From: Chloroflexota bacterium
GTDB lineage: Bacteria; Chloroflexota; Dehalococcoidia; JACPQK01
Direction: 5' to 3'
Length of the DNA: 64,000 nt
NCBI GenBank assembly: GCA_016190505.1
Contig: JACPQM010000024.1
Span: forward strand, 79,248 to 143,247
Shown here: positions 43,434 to 51,578 of the stretch, piece by piece
How positions within the stretch are numbered: position 1 is the first letter of the stretch
Layout of the letters: every line of letters starts with the position of its first letter
Program-made: the position numbers and the translations under genes
The notes under the pieces: model-generated
Database searches by the model: none
What the model saw: only the letters and a program-made list of their open reading frames with translations
Told to the model about the DNA's origin: nothing

Positions 43434-43875
43434 GCTGGCGCCGGCCCCCGGCAGCCGTCACTCGCGGAAGCGGGTGGGTCGCGGCAATGGTAGCGGCCAC
43501 GGGACCTACTCCGGCCGGGGTCTCAAGGGGCAGAAGTCCCGCACCAGCTTCAGGCTCCGGCCGGGGTTCGAGGGCGGCCAGTTGCCCCTGATCAAGCGCC
43601 TGCCCGAGAAGCGGGGGTTCACCAATATCTTCCGCAAAGAGTACAGCGTGGTGAACGTGGGGCAGTTGGCACGCTTCCCGGAGGGTTCGGAAGTGACCGC
43701 GGCCAGCCTGGTGGAGGTGGGATTGCTCAAGTCAACCCGGCAGCCACTGAAGGTGCTGGCCGAAGGCGAGTTGGACCGCAGGTTGGTGGTCAGTGCCCAG
43801 GCTTTTTCCGCGTCGGCCAAGGCCAAGATCGAGGCGGCGGGAGGCAAGGTGGAGGTGCTGAGCGTTGAGGGCTGA
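43420..43875 (+). CDS. rplO: 50S ribosomal protein L15
   Basis: 151 residues. [67 protein letters not shown] is the classic Gly/Arg-rich start. Overlaps secY by 11 bp. Confidence 0.96.
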   Translation: MKPHELAPAPGSRHSRKRVGRGNGSGHGTYSGRGLKGQKSRTSFRLRPGFEGGQLPLIKRLPEKRGFTNIFRKEYSVVNVGQLARFPEGSEVTAASLVEVGLLKSTRQPLKVLAEGELDRRLVVSAQAFSASAKAKIEAAGGKVEVLSVEG

Positions 43876-45187
43876 GGCCCCAGGCCGGCCACGCCTGATC
43901 CAGGCCATGGTGGATGCCCTGCATCTGCCAGACCTGCGCCAGCGGCTGTTGTTCACTTTCGCTATGCTGGTGGTGTTCCGTTTTGTGGCCCACATACCGG
44001 TGCCCGGGGTGGACCTGGCGGAGCTACAGCGGCTGTTCCAGGGCAACCAGTTGTTGGGCATGCTGGACCTGTTCAGCGGCGGTGCCATGCGTAACCTGAG
44101 CATTGCTGCCATGGGGGTGTACCCCTATATCACCGCCACCATTATCATGCAACTGCTGGTGCCGGTTATCCCCCGCTTGCAGGCTATGGCCCAGGAGGGG
44201 GAGATCGGGCGGCAGCGCATTAACACCTACACCCACTGGGCGACTGTGCCCCTGGCAGCACTCCAGGGCTACAGCCAGCTCATCTTGCTTCAGCGCGCGG
44301 GCGTTGTGGCCGGCGTGGGATTTACCGGCGCTAACCTGACGCCTACCGTCGCCATGGTGCTCTCCATGGTGGCCGGCACGGTATTCCTGGTCTGGCTTGG
44401 CGAGCTCATCACCGAGCGCGGCATTGGGAACGGCGTTTCCATAATCATCTTCGGGGGCATAGTGGCCACCTTGCCCCAGATGGCCGGGCAGGCGTTCTTC
44501 GCCACCATAAACCCGGGTGGGCTCATGGTGTTCGGCGTTCTGGGCCTGGCTACGGTTGCTATCATCGTCATCTTCACCGTCGCCGAGCGGCGGGTGCCTG
44601 TGCAGTATGCCCGCAGCCAGTTCCGCGGCGGACGCATGTACCGGGCCGCGGGCTCCACCTACCTGCCTCTGCGGGTCAACACCGCGGGGATGATCCCGCT
44701 GATCTTCGCCCTTTCCATCATGATCTTTCCAGGGACAGTGGCGAGTTGGTTCGTCACGTCGGACGTGTCCTTTATCGCCAACGCTTCCCGGGTGGTCAGG
44801 GACCTGTTCGACCTTTCGAGTTGGTTCTACTGGACGTTGTACTTTTCACTGACGGTGGGGTTCGCCTTTTTCTACACCATGGTCATTTTCCAGCAGCAGA
44901 ACCTGGCGGACACGCTCCAGAAGAGTGGTGGCTTCGTGCCCGGCATCCGACCCGGACGGCCGACGGCAGACTACCTGAACCGCGTGATCAACCGTATCAC
45001 CTGGGGTGGCGCCCTGTTTCTGGGCGGAATAGCCGTGCTGCCGTTCTTCGCGGAGAAACTGACCAACATCCAGGCCCTTACGTTGTCTAGCACGGCGCTG
45101 CTCATTGTTGTGGGTGTTGTGTTGGACACCATGCGGCAACTGGAGGCGCAGCTCATGCTCCGCCAGTACGAAGGGTTCATGCGCTAG
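43865..45187 (+). CDS. secY: Preprotein translocase subunit SecY
   Basis: 440 residues with ten predicted membrane helices; forms the protein-conducting channel. Blocks FRFVAHIPVPGVDL, LGIMPYITATI-like MGVYPYITATIIMQLLVPVIPRL, ITERGIGNGVSIIIFGGIV and the end LMLRQYEGFMR are typical. TTG 43865 has GGAGGTGCTG upstream; ATG 43907 is the other possible start. Confidence 0.96.
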   Translation: MRAEAPGRPRLIQAMVDALHLPDLRQRLLFTFAMLVVFRFVAHIPVPGVDLAELQRLFQGNQLLGMLDLFSGGAMRNLSIAAMGVYPYITATIIMQLLVPVIPRLQAMAQEGEIGRQRINTYTHWATVPLAALQGYSQLILLQRAGVVAGVGFTGANLTPTVAMVLSMVAGTVFLVWLGELITERGIGNGVSIIIFGGIVATLPQMAGQAFFATINPGGLMVFGVLGLATVAIIVIFTVAERRVPVQYARSQFRGGRMYRAAGSTYLPLRVNTAGMIPLIFALSIMIFPGTVASWFVTSDVSFIANASRVVRDLFDLSSWFYWTLYFSLTVGFAFFYTMVIFQQQNLADTLQKSGGFVPGIRPGRPTADYLNRVINRITWGGALFLGGIAVLPFFAEKLTNIQALTLSSTALLIVVGVVLDTMRQLEAQLMLRQYEGFMR

Positions 45188-45188
45188 C

Positions 45189-45848
45189 ATGTACCGCCAT
45201 ATTGTGTTGCTGGGCGCTCCAGGAGCAGGGAAAGGTACGCAAGCGGATGCCCTGGTCAAGACGCTTGGGGTGCCTCACATTGCCTCAGGGGACCTGTTCC
45301 GCGACCACCAGAGCCGCGGCACCGAGCTGGGTGTGCTTGCCAGGTCTTATATGGAGCGCGGTGAGTTAGTCCCCGACGATGTGACCATCCGCATGGTGGA
45401 GGAACGCCTGACCCGGGAGGACGCCAGGGTTGGCTTCGCTCTGGACGGCTTCCCGCGGACGTTGGAGCAGGCCAGGGCCCTGGACCGCGTGTTGGTCCGG
45501 CAGGGCCGCTGTGTGGACATGGTAATATATATCAGGGTGCCTGAGGAGGAGCTGGAGAGGCGACTCGGTGGGCGCTGGTTGTGCGGCACTTGTCAAGCGC
45601 CGTACCACGTGGTGTTCTCCCCACCCCGTCGAGTTGGCGTGTGCGACCGGTGCGGTGGCGAGCTGTTCCAAAGGGCCGATGACGCGCCGGAGACAGTGAG
45701 GCAACGCCTCAGTGTGTATTTGGGCCAGACATTGCCGCTTATCCAGTACTACAAGGGCATGGGTAAGTTGGTGGAGGTGGACGGTAGCCGGCCTATTGAG
45801 GAAGTGACGCGCGACGTGCTGGCGCGGGTCTCCCAGAATGGTGACTAG
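45189..45848 (+). CDS. adk: Adenylate kinase, zinc-LID type
   Basis: 219 residues. P-loop GAPGAGKGTQ; IASGDLFRDHQSRGTELG; LDGFPRTLEQA. The LID carries CGTC and CDRC, so it should bind zinc as in Gram-positive enzymes. Balances ATP, ADP and AMP. Overlaps map by 11 bp. Confidence 0.96.
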   Translation: MYRHIVLLGAPGAGKGTQADALVKTLGVPHIASGDLFRDHQSRGTELGVLARSYMERGELVPDDVTIRMVEERLTREDARVGFALDGFPRTLEQARALDRVLVRQGRCVDMVIYIRVPEEELERRLGGRWLCGTCQAPYHVVFSPPRRVGVCDRCGGELFQRADDAPETVRQRLSVYLGQTLPLIQYYKGMGKLVEVDGSRPIEEVTRDVLARVSQNGD

Positions 45849-46605
45849 TATTAGCGAAGGCATAATACTCAAGTCGGCGCGCGAGGTGGCCCTGATGCGC
45901 CAGGCGGGGCGTATCGTGGCGGAGGTGCTCCAATTGCTGATGGAGGCCGTGTGTCCTGGCATAGCTACCAAGGACCTGGACGAAATCGCCCGCCGGGAGA
46001 TCAGGGCCCGGGGGGCCCTGCCGTCCTTCGAGGGTTACCGAGGGTATCCGGCGGCGGTGTGTGTGTCGGTGAACGACGAAGTGGTCCACGGTATTCCCGG
46101 GGGCCGGGTGTTGGCTGAAGGGGACGTGGTCTCACTGGACCTGGGGGCCATATACAAGGGTTACCAGGGCGATGCTGCCCTGACCGTGGGCATTGGGAGC
46201 TTGTCATTTGATGCCAAGCGCTTGATTGAGGCAACCGAAGAAGGGCTAAAGCGGGGTATCGCCGCTGCCCGGCCGGGTGGGCGGGTGGGGGACATCTCCG
46301 CGGCTGTCCAGGGCTACATCGAGGCGCAGGGCTTCTCTGTGGTCCGAGAGTACGTGGGCCATGGTATCGGGCGTAACATGCACGAGGAACCTCAGGTGCC
46401 CAACTTCGGCCAACCGGGGCGGGGCCCGATGCTCCGGGCGGGGACGACGTTGGCCATCGAGCCGATGGTGAACGCGGGTGACTGGCGGACCCGCGTTGGA
46501 GACAATCATTGGACGGTGTATACGCTGGACGGAAGCCTTTCGGCCCATTTTGAGCATACTATTGCTGTCACTGAGGATGGGCCGGAAGTGTTGACGGTAG
46601 CCTGA
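45838..46605 (+). CDS. map: Methionine aminopeptidase, type I
   Basis: 255 residues. Removes the N-terminal Met from nascent proteins. The metal-binding residues of the pita-bread fold are visible: [18 protein letters not shown] (two Asp), [19 protein letters not shown] (His), AIEPMVNAG (Glu) and [14 protein letters not shown] (Glu). Confidence 0.96.
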   Translation: MVTSISEGIILKSAREVALMRQAGRIVAEVLQLLMEAVCPGIATKDLDEIARREIRARGALPSFEGYRGYPAAVCVSVNDEVVHGIPGGRVLAEGDVVSLDLGAIYKGYQGDAALTVGIGSLSFDAKRLIEATEEGLKRGIAAARPGGRVGDISAAVQGYIEAQGFSVVREYVGHGIGRNMHEEPQVPNFGQPGRGPMLRAGTTLAIEPMVNAGDWRTRVGDNHWTVYTLDGSLSAHFEHTIAVTEDGPEVLTVA

Positions 46606-46627
46606 GGCGGGCGGTCTGTTGTCTCGT

Positions 46628-46843
46628 ATGCCAAAGAAAGAGACAATCGAAGTTGAGGGGAAGGTTGTCAAGACGCTGCCCAACGCCATGTTCCAGGTGG
46701 AGTTGGCCAACGGGCACCAGGTGCTGGCCCATGTCTCGGGCAAGATGAGGATGCATTTCATCCGCATACTGCCCGGGGACCGAGTGCTGGTTGAGCTGTC
46801 GCCCTACGACTTGAGTCGGGGGCGGATTACCTATAGACTGTAG
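46628..46843 (+). CDS. infA: Translation initiation factor IF-1
   Basis: 71 residues from ATG 46628. [69 protein letters not shown] is a standard S1-fold IF-1. TTG 46619 would only add MSR. Confidence 0.96.
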   Translation: MPKKETIEVEGKVVKTLPNAMFQVELANGHQVLAHVSGKMRMHFIRILPGDRVLVELSPYDLSRGRITYRL

Positions 46844-46858
46844 CCGGAGAACTCAAAG

Positions 46859-46972
46859 ATGAAAGTGCGTGCTTCCGTAAAGGCCCGCTGCGACAAGTGC
46901 AAAATCATCAAGCGCGAAGGCGTGGTGCGCGTGATCTGTTCCAATCCCCGGCACAAACAGCGCCAGGGATAA
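46859..46972 (+). CDS. rpmJ: 50S ribosomal protein L36
   Basis: A 37-residue protein: [20 protein letters not shown] then [17 protein letters not shown]. The zinc-binding set CxxC, C and H of the C+ form is complete. CGGAGAA lies 8 nt upstream. It sits in its canonical place between infA and rpsM. Confidence 0.96.
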   Translation: MKVRASVKARCDKCKIIKREGVVRVICSNPRHKQRQG

Positions 46973-46991
46973 GGGACAAAAAGGAGGTCTT

Positions 46992-47378
46992 ATGGCACGT
47001 ATTGCTGGGGTAGACCTGCCCAGGGAGAAAAGAATAGAGATCGCGCTGCGGTACATCTATGGCATAGGCCCTACCCTCAGTAGGCGCTTTCTGGAGCAGG
47101 CCGGGCTTTCCGTGGATACTCGGGTCAAGGACATGCCCGAGGAGCAGGTCAACTTGCTTCGCGAGGTCATTGACAAGTCGGGCGTCCCCGTTGAGGGAGA
47201 GCTGCGGCGACAGGTGGGCATGAACGTCAAGCGGCTCATAGAGAACGGCAGCTATCGAGGCACGCGTCACCGCTTGGGGCTGCCGGTGCGGGGCCAGCGC
47301 ACCCGCACCAACGCTCGCACCAAGAGGGGACCGCGGAAGACGGTGGCCGGTCGCCGCCGGGCTACGGCTAAGAAGTAA
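46992..47378 (+). CDS. rpsM: 30S ribosomal protein S13
   Basis: 128 residues, AAGGAGG upstream. [25 protein letters not shown] and [36 protein letters not shown] are canonical. Confidence 0.97.
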   Translation: MARIAGVDLPREKRIEIALRYIYGIGPTLSRRFLEQAGLSVDTRVKDMPEEQVNLLREVIDKSGVPVEGELRRQVGMNVKRLIENGSYRGTRHRLGLPVRGQRTRTNARTKRGPRKTVAGRRRATAKK

Positions 47379-47397
47379 GCAGCAGGGGGGATTGTAC

Positions 47398-47790
47398 ATG
47401 GCAAGCAGAAGGACTCCCCGCCCACGGCGCAAGGAAAGGCGACACATACCTGCGGGCCGGGCCTACATCCAGTCCACGTTCAACAACACCGTTATCACTC
47501 TCACCGACCCCCAGGGCAATGTGTTGTCCTGGGGCAGTGCGGGACAGGCCGGGTTCAAGGGCTCTCGCAAGGGCACGCCCTACGCTGCCCAGTTGGCGGC
47601 GGAAGGGGCGGTCCGCCGGGCCCGGGAATTCGGGCTGCAACAGGTAGAGGTGTATGTAAAAGGGCCGGGGAGTGGCCGTGAGGCTGCCCTGCGCTCGCTG
47701 CAGGCATCGGGGTTGACTATCACCAGCATTCGGGATGTGACCCCTATTCCCCACAACGGTTGCCGTCCTCCCAAGCGGCGCCGGGTGTAG
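47398..47790 (+). CDS. rpsK: 30S ribosomal protein S11
   Basis: 130 residues from ATG 47398. [46 protein letters not shown] and the end [20 protein letters not shown] are diagnostic. Confidence 0.97.
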   Translation: MASRRTPRPRRKERRHIPAGRAYIQSTFNNTVITLTDPQGNVLSWGSAGQAGFKGSRKGTPYAAQLAAEGAVRRAREFGLQQVEVYVKGPGSGREAALRSLQASGLTITSIRDVTPIPHNGCRPPKRRRV

Positions 47791-47803
47791 GCCAAGGAGA
47801 GGC

Positions 47804-48427
47804 ATGGCTCGTTACGTTGGACCAGTGTGCCGTATTTGCCGGCGCTACGGGGAAAAGTACTTCCTCAAGAACGACAAGTGCTTGACTAACTGCACGTTGA
47901 CCCGCCGGCCCAAGCCGCCCGGACAGGCGCAGGTCTTCCGGCGCAGGCTTTCCGACTGGGGTATCCAACTCCAGGAGAAGCAGAAGGCAAAGTATGTCTA
48001 TGGCGTGTTGGAGCGCCAGCTCAAGCGCTACTTCGAGGAGGCGGTGCACCGGCCGGGTGTCACCGGCGAGGTATTGCTCCAGATACTGGAGCGGCGGCTG
48101 GACAACGTGGTGTTCCGCTTGGGCTTTGGCGGATCCCGTCCCCAGGCCCGGCAATTGGCGGCCCACGGGCATTTCCTGGTGAACGGGCGCCCAACCCACA
48201 GTCCCTCCATGATCATGGACGTCGGCGATACAGTGGCCTGGAGGGAGGGCAGCACGAAGAAGGAGTACTACCGCCAGTTGGCGAGGGAGATCCAGAGCAA
48301 AGTGCTCCCCGGCTGGCTCAGTCTGGACATGCAGACCCTCACCGGCCGGGTCTTGCGTCTGCCCGGCCGGGAGGAAGTCGAATACAAGATTGACGAGCGG
48401 GCCATGGTAGGCTACTACTCTCGTTAG
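47804..48427 (+). CDS. rpsD: 30S ribosomal protein S4, zinc type
   Basis: 207 residues. ARYVGPVCRICRRYGEKYFLKNDKCLTNCTLTRRPKPPG shows the four cysteines of the zinc-binding form; the S4 domain is RRLDNVVFRLGFGGSRPQARQLAAHGHFLVNGRP. Primary 16S-binding protein. Confidence 0.97.
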   Translation: MARYVGPVCRICRRYGEKYFLKNDKCLTNCTLTRRPKPPGQAQVFRRRLSDWGIQLQEKQKAKYVYGVLERQLKRYFEEAVHRPGVTGEVLLQILERRLDNVVFRLGFGGSRPQARQLAAHGHFLVNGRPTHSPSMIMDVGDTVAWREGSTKKEYYRQLAREIQSKVLPGWLSLDMQTLTGRVLRLPGREEVEYKIDERAMVGYYSR

Positions 48428-48441
48428 TGGGGTGAGGGAAG

Positions 48442-49491
48442 TTGAGCGTGGCAGAAGTCATTGTCCCTACAGTAACCGAATCTGAGGGGAGCACCGCTAC
48501 CTACGGCAAGTTCGTGGCGGAACCTCTCGAGTCCGGGATGGGGACCACGGTGGGCAACTCGCTCCGGCGGGTGCTGTTGGGTGGGCTTACCGGGGCCGCC
48601 ATAGCCCGAGTACGCATTGAGGGAGCGCTACACGAGTTCGCTACCCTGTCGCATATGAAAGAGGACGTCACCGAGTTCCTTCTTAACGTGAAGGAGATTC
48701 GCTTGCGGTCCCTCAGCGGCCGTCCGGGCAGGCTCTTTCTGGATGCGTCTGGTAAGCGCGATGTCAAGGCGATGGACATCCAGCACAGCGCCGATTTCGA
48801 CATAGTCAACCGGGAGCTACACCTGGCTACACTGGATTCTTCAGAGGCCAGATTGAGCGTGGAGTTCGAGGTGGAACTGGGCAAGGGCTACGTGCCCGCC
48901 AGCCCCGGAAACGGGCACTCCGTTGGGGTTATCCCTCTGGATGCCCTGTTCTCTCCCGTCCAGCAAGTGAACTTCAACGTTGAGCCCACTCGTGTGGGTG
49001 AGGCCACCGGGTATGAGCGCCTGGTTCTGGAGGTGTGGACAGACGGCAGCATCACGTCCACAGAGGCAGTCAGGCGAAGCGCGGAACTGCTGGTGCAGCA
49101 GTTCAACCTGTTCGCCCGCATGGGTGAAGCCGTGGGGATATCCTCGGCGCAGCGGGCCAGGCACCTGGACATCTCGCCGCTGCAGTACGAGTTGCCCATT
49201 GAATCATTGGCCCTGTCCCAGCGGACACTTAACTGCCTGAAGCGCGCTGGTCTTAACAAGGTGGGCCAGGTGATGGAGAAGACCCCGCAGGAGCTCATGT
49301 CTATCCGTCACTTTGGCGAGAAATCGTGGGAGGAGTTGGAGGCCAGACTGAAGGAGCAGGGCTTGCTGCCGTCGGAGCCAGCGGGGGTGCCCGTGGCCGT
49401 AAAGCCAGCGGCCGGGGCTGAGGACGAGGAAGAAGCCGAGGGGATGGAGGAGGAGCCAGAAGAGCCAGAGGAGAACGAAGATGGCGCATAA
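48442..49491 (+). CDS. rpoA: DNA-directed RNA polymerase subunit alpha
   Basis: 349 residues, TTG start 48442 (GTG 48448 alternative). The N-terminal dimerisation domain (YGKFVAEPLESGMGTTVGNSLRRVLLGGLTGAAI) and the C-terminal DNA-binding domain (PIESLALSQRTLNCLKRAGLNKVGQVMEK ... RHFGEKSWEELEARLKEQG) are intact. A strongly acidic tail of about 25 residues (EDEEEAEGMEEEPEEPEENED) extends it. Overlaps rplQ by 11 bp. Confidence 0.97.
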   Translation: MSVAEVIVPTVTESEGSTATYGKFVAEPLESGMGTTVGNSLRRVLLGGLTGAAIARVRIEGALHEFATLSHMKEDVTEFLLNVKEIRLRSLSGRPGRLFLDASGKRDVKAMDIQHSADFDIVNRELHLATLDSSEARLSVEFEVELGKGYVPASPGNGHSVGVIPLDALFSPVQQVNFNVEPTRVGEATGYERLVLEVWTDGSITSTEAVRRSAELLVQQFNLFARMGEAVGISSAQRARHLDISPLQYELPIESLALSQRTLNCLKRAGLNKVGQVMEKTPQELMSIRHFGEKSWEELEARLKEQGLLPSEPAGVPVAVKPAAGAEDEEEAEGMEEEPEEPEENEDGA

Positions 49492-49834
49492 GGTGGCGGG
49501 CAGCAAACTCGGCCGTCCTACCGGGCACCAGGGGCTCCTGTTCCGGAACCTGGTTACTGACCTCCTGCGCTACGAGGCGATAACCACCACTGAAGCCAAA
49601 GCCCTGGCCATCAGAGGCACGGCAGAGAAGATGATCACACTGGGCAAGCAGAACACGCTGCATGCCCGCCGCCAGGCGGCGGCTGCCATCCTGGACGCCA
49701 ATGTGTTGGCCAGGCTGTTCTCCGAGCTCGGGCCGAGGTACGCCCAACGGTCGGGTGGCTATACGCGACTGGTCAAGCTTGGCCCTCGTCTGGGTGACAA
49801 CGCGCCCATGGTCCGCCTGGAGCTTCTCTCCTGA
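49481..49834 (+). CDS. rplQ: 50S ribosomal protein L17
   Basis: 117 residues. GSKLGRPTGHQGLLFRNLVTDLLRYEAITTTEAKALAIRGTAEKMITLGK and RSGGYTRLVKLGPRLGDNAPMVRLELL are canonical. Confidence 0.96.
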   Translation: MAHKVAGSKLGRPTGHQGLLFRNLVTDLLRYEAITTTEAKALAIRGTAEKMITLGKQNTLHARRQAAAAILDANVLARLFSELGPRYAQRSGGYTRLVKLGPRLGDNAPMVRLELLS

Positions 49835-49840
49835 AGACGG

Positions 49841-50608
49841 TTGGCCGATGGACTGGTCCGCTGGGCACTGGTGGTGGCCTATGATGGTACTGCCTACTTT
49901 GGATTTCAGTTCCAGACCAACGGTCCCACGGTGCAGGGCGAGTTGGAACGGGCGTTGACCAGGCTGAACGGAGTGGACGTGCGCATATCCGCGGCCAGCC
50001 GGACCGATTCCGGGGCACACGCTATTGGGCAGGTGGTCAGCTTCACCACGCAGACGCGCCTCCCCGCTTCTGCGTGGCTGTACGGCATGAACTCCCTGCT
50101 TCCCCAGGATGTTGCCATCCAGGCCGCTGGCCCGGTGCCGCTGGGCTTCCACCCTCGCCGGGATGCCACCAGCCGGGAATACCGCTACACCATTTACAAC
50201 TGCCCGGTGCCCATGCCTACCCAGCGTCGAGTGTCCCTGTGGGTCCGCCAGCCATTGGATGTGCCAGCCATGGCCGCCGCCAGCCGGTCGCTGGTGGGGA
50301 CCTATGACTTCTCGGCGTTTGCTGGGCCGCTGGGTAAGCGCAACCCCCGGCGCTCGGTGCTGCATGCCCGGGTGACGCAGCAGCCGCCCTGGGTGTATTT
50401 CGACATCGCCGCCAACGCATTCCTGCCCCAGATGGTCCGTCGTTGCGCTGGGGCGCTGCTTCAAGTGGGCCTGGGCCGGCTCTCGGTGGACGCTTTCCGT
50501 GCCTTGCTGGCTTCAGTCAAGCCCATGTCCGCAGGCCCGGCGCTGCCAGCCCATGGCCTGTGCCTGATGAAAGTGAACTACCCTAATTTCCCTCTAGGAA
50601 TGAAATAA
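49841..50608 (+). CDS. truA: tRNA pseudouridine(38-40) synthase
   Basis: 255 residues, TTG start. The catalytic aspartate lies in AASRTDSGAHAIGQVVSF; AYDGTAYFGFQFQTNGPTVQGELERAL and FDIAANAFLPQMVRRCAGALLQVGLGRL complete the family. Modifies the anticodon arm of many tRNAs. It lies between rplQ and rplM, a common bacterial order. Confidence 0.96.
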   Translation: MADGLVRWALVVAYDGTAYFGFQFQTNGPTVQGELERALTRLNGVDVRISAASRTDSGAHAIGQVVSFTTQTRLPASAWLYGMNSLLPQDVAIQAAGPVPLGFHPRRDATSREYRYTIYNCPVPMPTQRRVSLWVRQPLDVPAMAAASRSLVGTYDFSAFAGPLGKRNPRRSVLHARVTQQPPWVYFDIAANAFLPQMVRRCAGALLQVGLGRLSVDAFRALLASVKPMSAGPALPAHGLCLMKVNYPNFPLGMK

Positions 50609-50609
50609 C

Positions 50610-51038
50610 ATGCGTACGTATTTTCCCAAGGCCTTGGAGCTCAAGGCCGAGTGGCACGTGTTGGACGCCTCGGCACAGCCACTGGGCCGTCTGGCTGTAG
50701 AGGTGGCCCGGTTGTTGCAGGGAAAGCACAAGCCGACCTACACCCCCCACATGCTGAGCGGCGACTTCGTGATCGTCGTCAATGCCAGCAAGGCCGTCCT
50801 CACCGGCAAGAAGGCTGAGCAGAAGGTCTACTACCGGTTTTCCGGCTATCCGGGCGGGCTCAGGGTCATGCCTTTCCGCACCGTAGCTGCCAAGAGCCCG
50901 GAGTTGATCGTGCGCCAGGCGGTCAAAGGCATGCTGCCCCACCACGCGCTGGCTCACCGTATGCTGGGCCGGCTCAAGGTGTATCCGGGACCGGAGCATC
51001 CCCACCTGGCCCAAGTCACGGCGTCCAAGAAGGAGTAA
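50610..51038 (+). CDS. rplM: 50S ribosomal protein L13
   Basis: 142 residues. WHVLDASAQPLGRLAVEVARLLQGKHKPTYTPHMLSGDFVIVVNASKAVLTGKKAEQKVYYRFSGYPGG is diagnostic. Starts 1 bp after truA. Confidence 0.97.
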   Translation: MRTYFPKALELKAEWHVLDASAQPLGRLAVEVARLLQGKHKPTYTPHMLSGDFVIVVNASKAVLTGKKAEQKVYYRFSGYPGGLRVMPFRTVAAKSPELIVRQAVKGMLPHHALAHRMLGRLKVYPGPEHPHLAQVTASKKE

Positions 51039-51041
51039 CCT

Positions 51042-51437
51042 GTGGCTGACGAACGCTACTTCTACGGCACCGGGCGGCGCAAGAACGCCATTGCCAAGGT
51101 ACGCATATATCCAGGCGCCGGGCCTCTGGTGGTCAACGATAGGCCGATGGCGGAGTACTTCCCGCGGCTGGTGTGGCAGAAGCAGGTCATGCAGCCCTTC
51201 CAGCAAGCGGAGGCGGCCACGAAGTACCGGGTAGAGGTCAGGGTTATTGGCGGCGGGCTATCGGGACAGGCGGGGGCAGTGGCCCACGGCATCGCGCGGG
51301 CTCTGTCCGCCACCGGAGAGGAGATGCGCGTGAAGATGCGTCACGCCGGCCTGCTCACCCGCGACTCCCGGGTCAAAGAGCGTAAGAAGTACGGCCTTCT
51401 GGGCGCTCGCAAGGCCAAGCAGTCCCCCAAGCGCTAG
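51042..51437 (+). CDS. rpsI: 30S ribosomal protein S9
   Basis: 131 residues, GTG start. RYFYGTGRRKNAIAKVRIYPGAGPLVVNDRPMAEYF and the end LLTRDSRVKERKKYGLLGARKAKQSPKR, whose last Arg reaches the P site. Last gene of the superoperon. Confidence 0.97.
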   Translation: MADERYFYGTGRRKNAIAKVRIYPGAGPLVVNDRPMAEYFPRLVWQKQVMQPFQQAEAATKYRVEVRVIGGGLSGQAGAVAHGIARALSATGEEMRVKMRHAGLLTRDSRVKERKKYGLLGARKAKQSPKR

Positions 51438-51507
51438 ACGGTATGAGGCCTCTCTTCCCGGCCGGTCTCTCTGGCGTGTGCAGCTAACCCGGAATCCACG
51501 GTCCATG

Positions 51508-51540
51508 AAGGGCCCCAGCGAATTGACCGCTGGGGCCCTT
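51508..51540. terminator. Terminator hairpin ending the ribosomal superoperon
   Basis: AAGGGCCCCAGCG (51508-51520) and CGCTGGGGCCCTT (51528-51540) form a perfect 13-bp stem around AATTGAC, 71 bp after rpsI. The following T content is low (GGCGTTAGTATT), so it may work as a strong pause or with Rho. Confidence 0.75.
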
Positions 51541-51578
51541 GGCGTTAGTATTACGCATATCCCCTCAAGGAGAACGTC

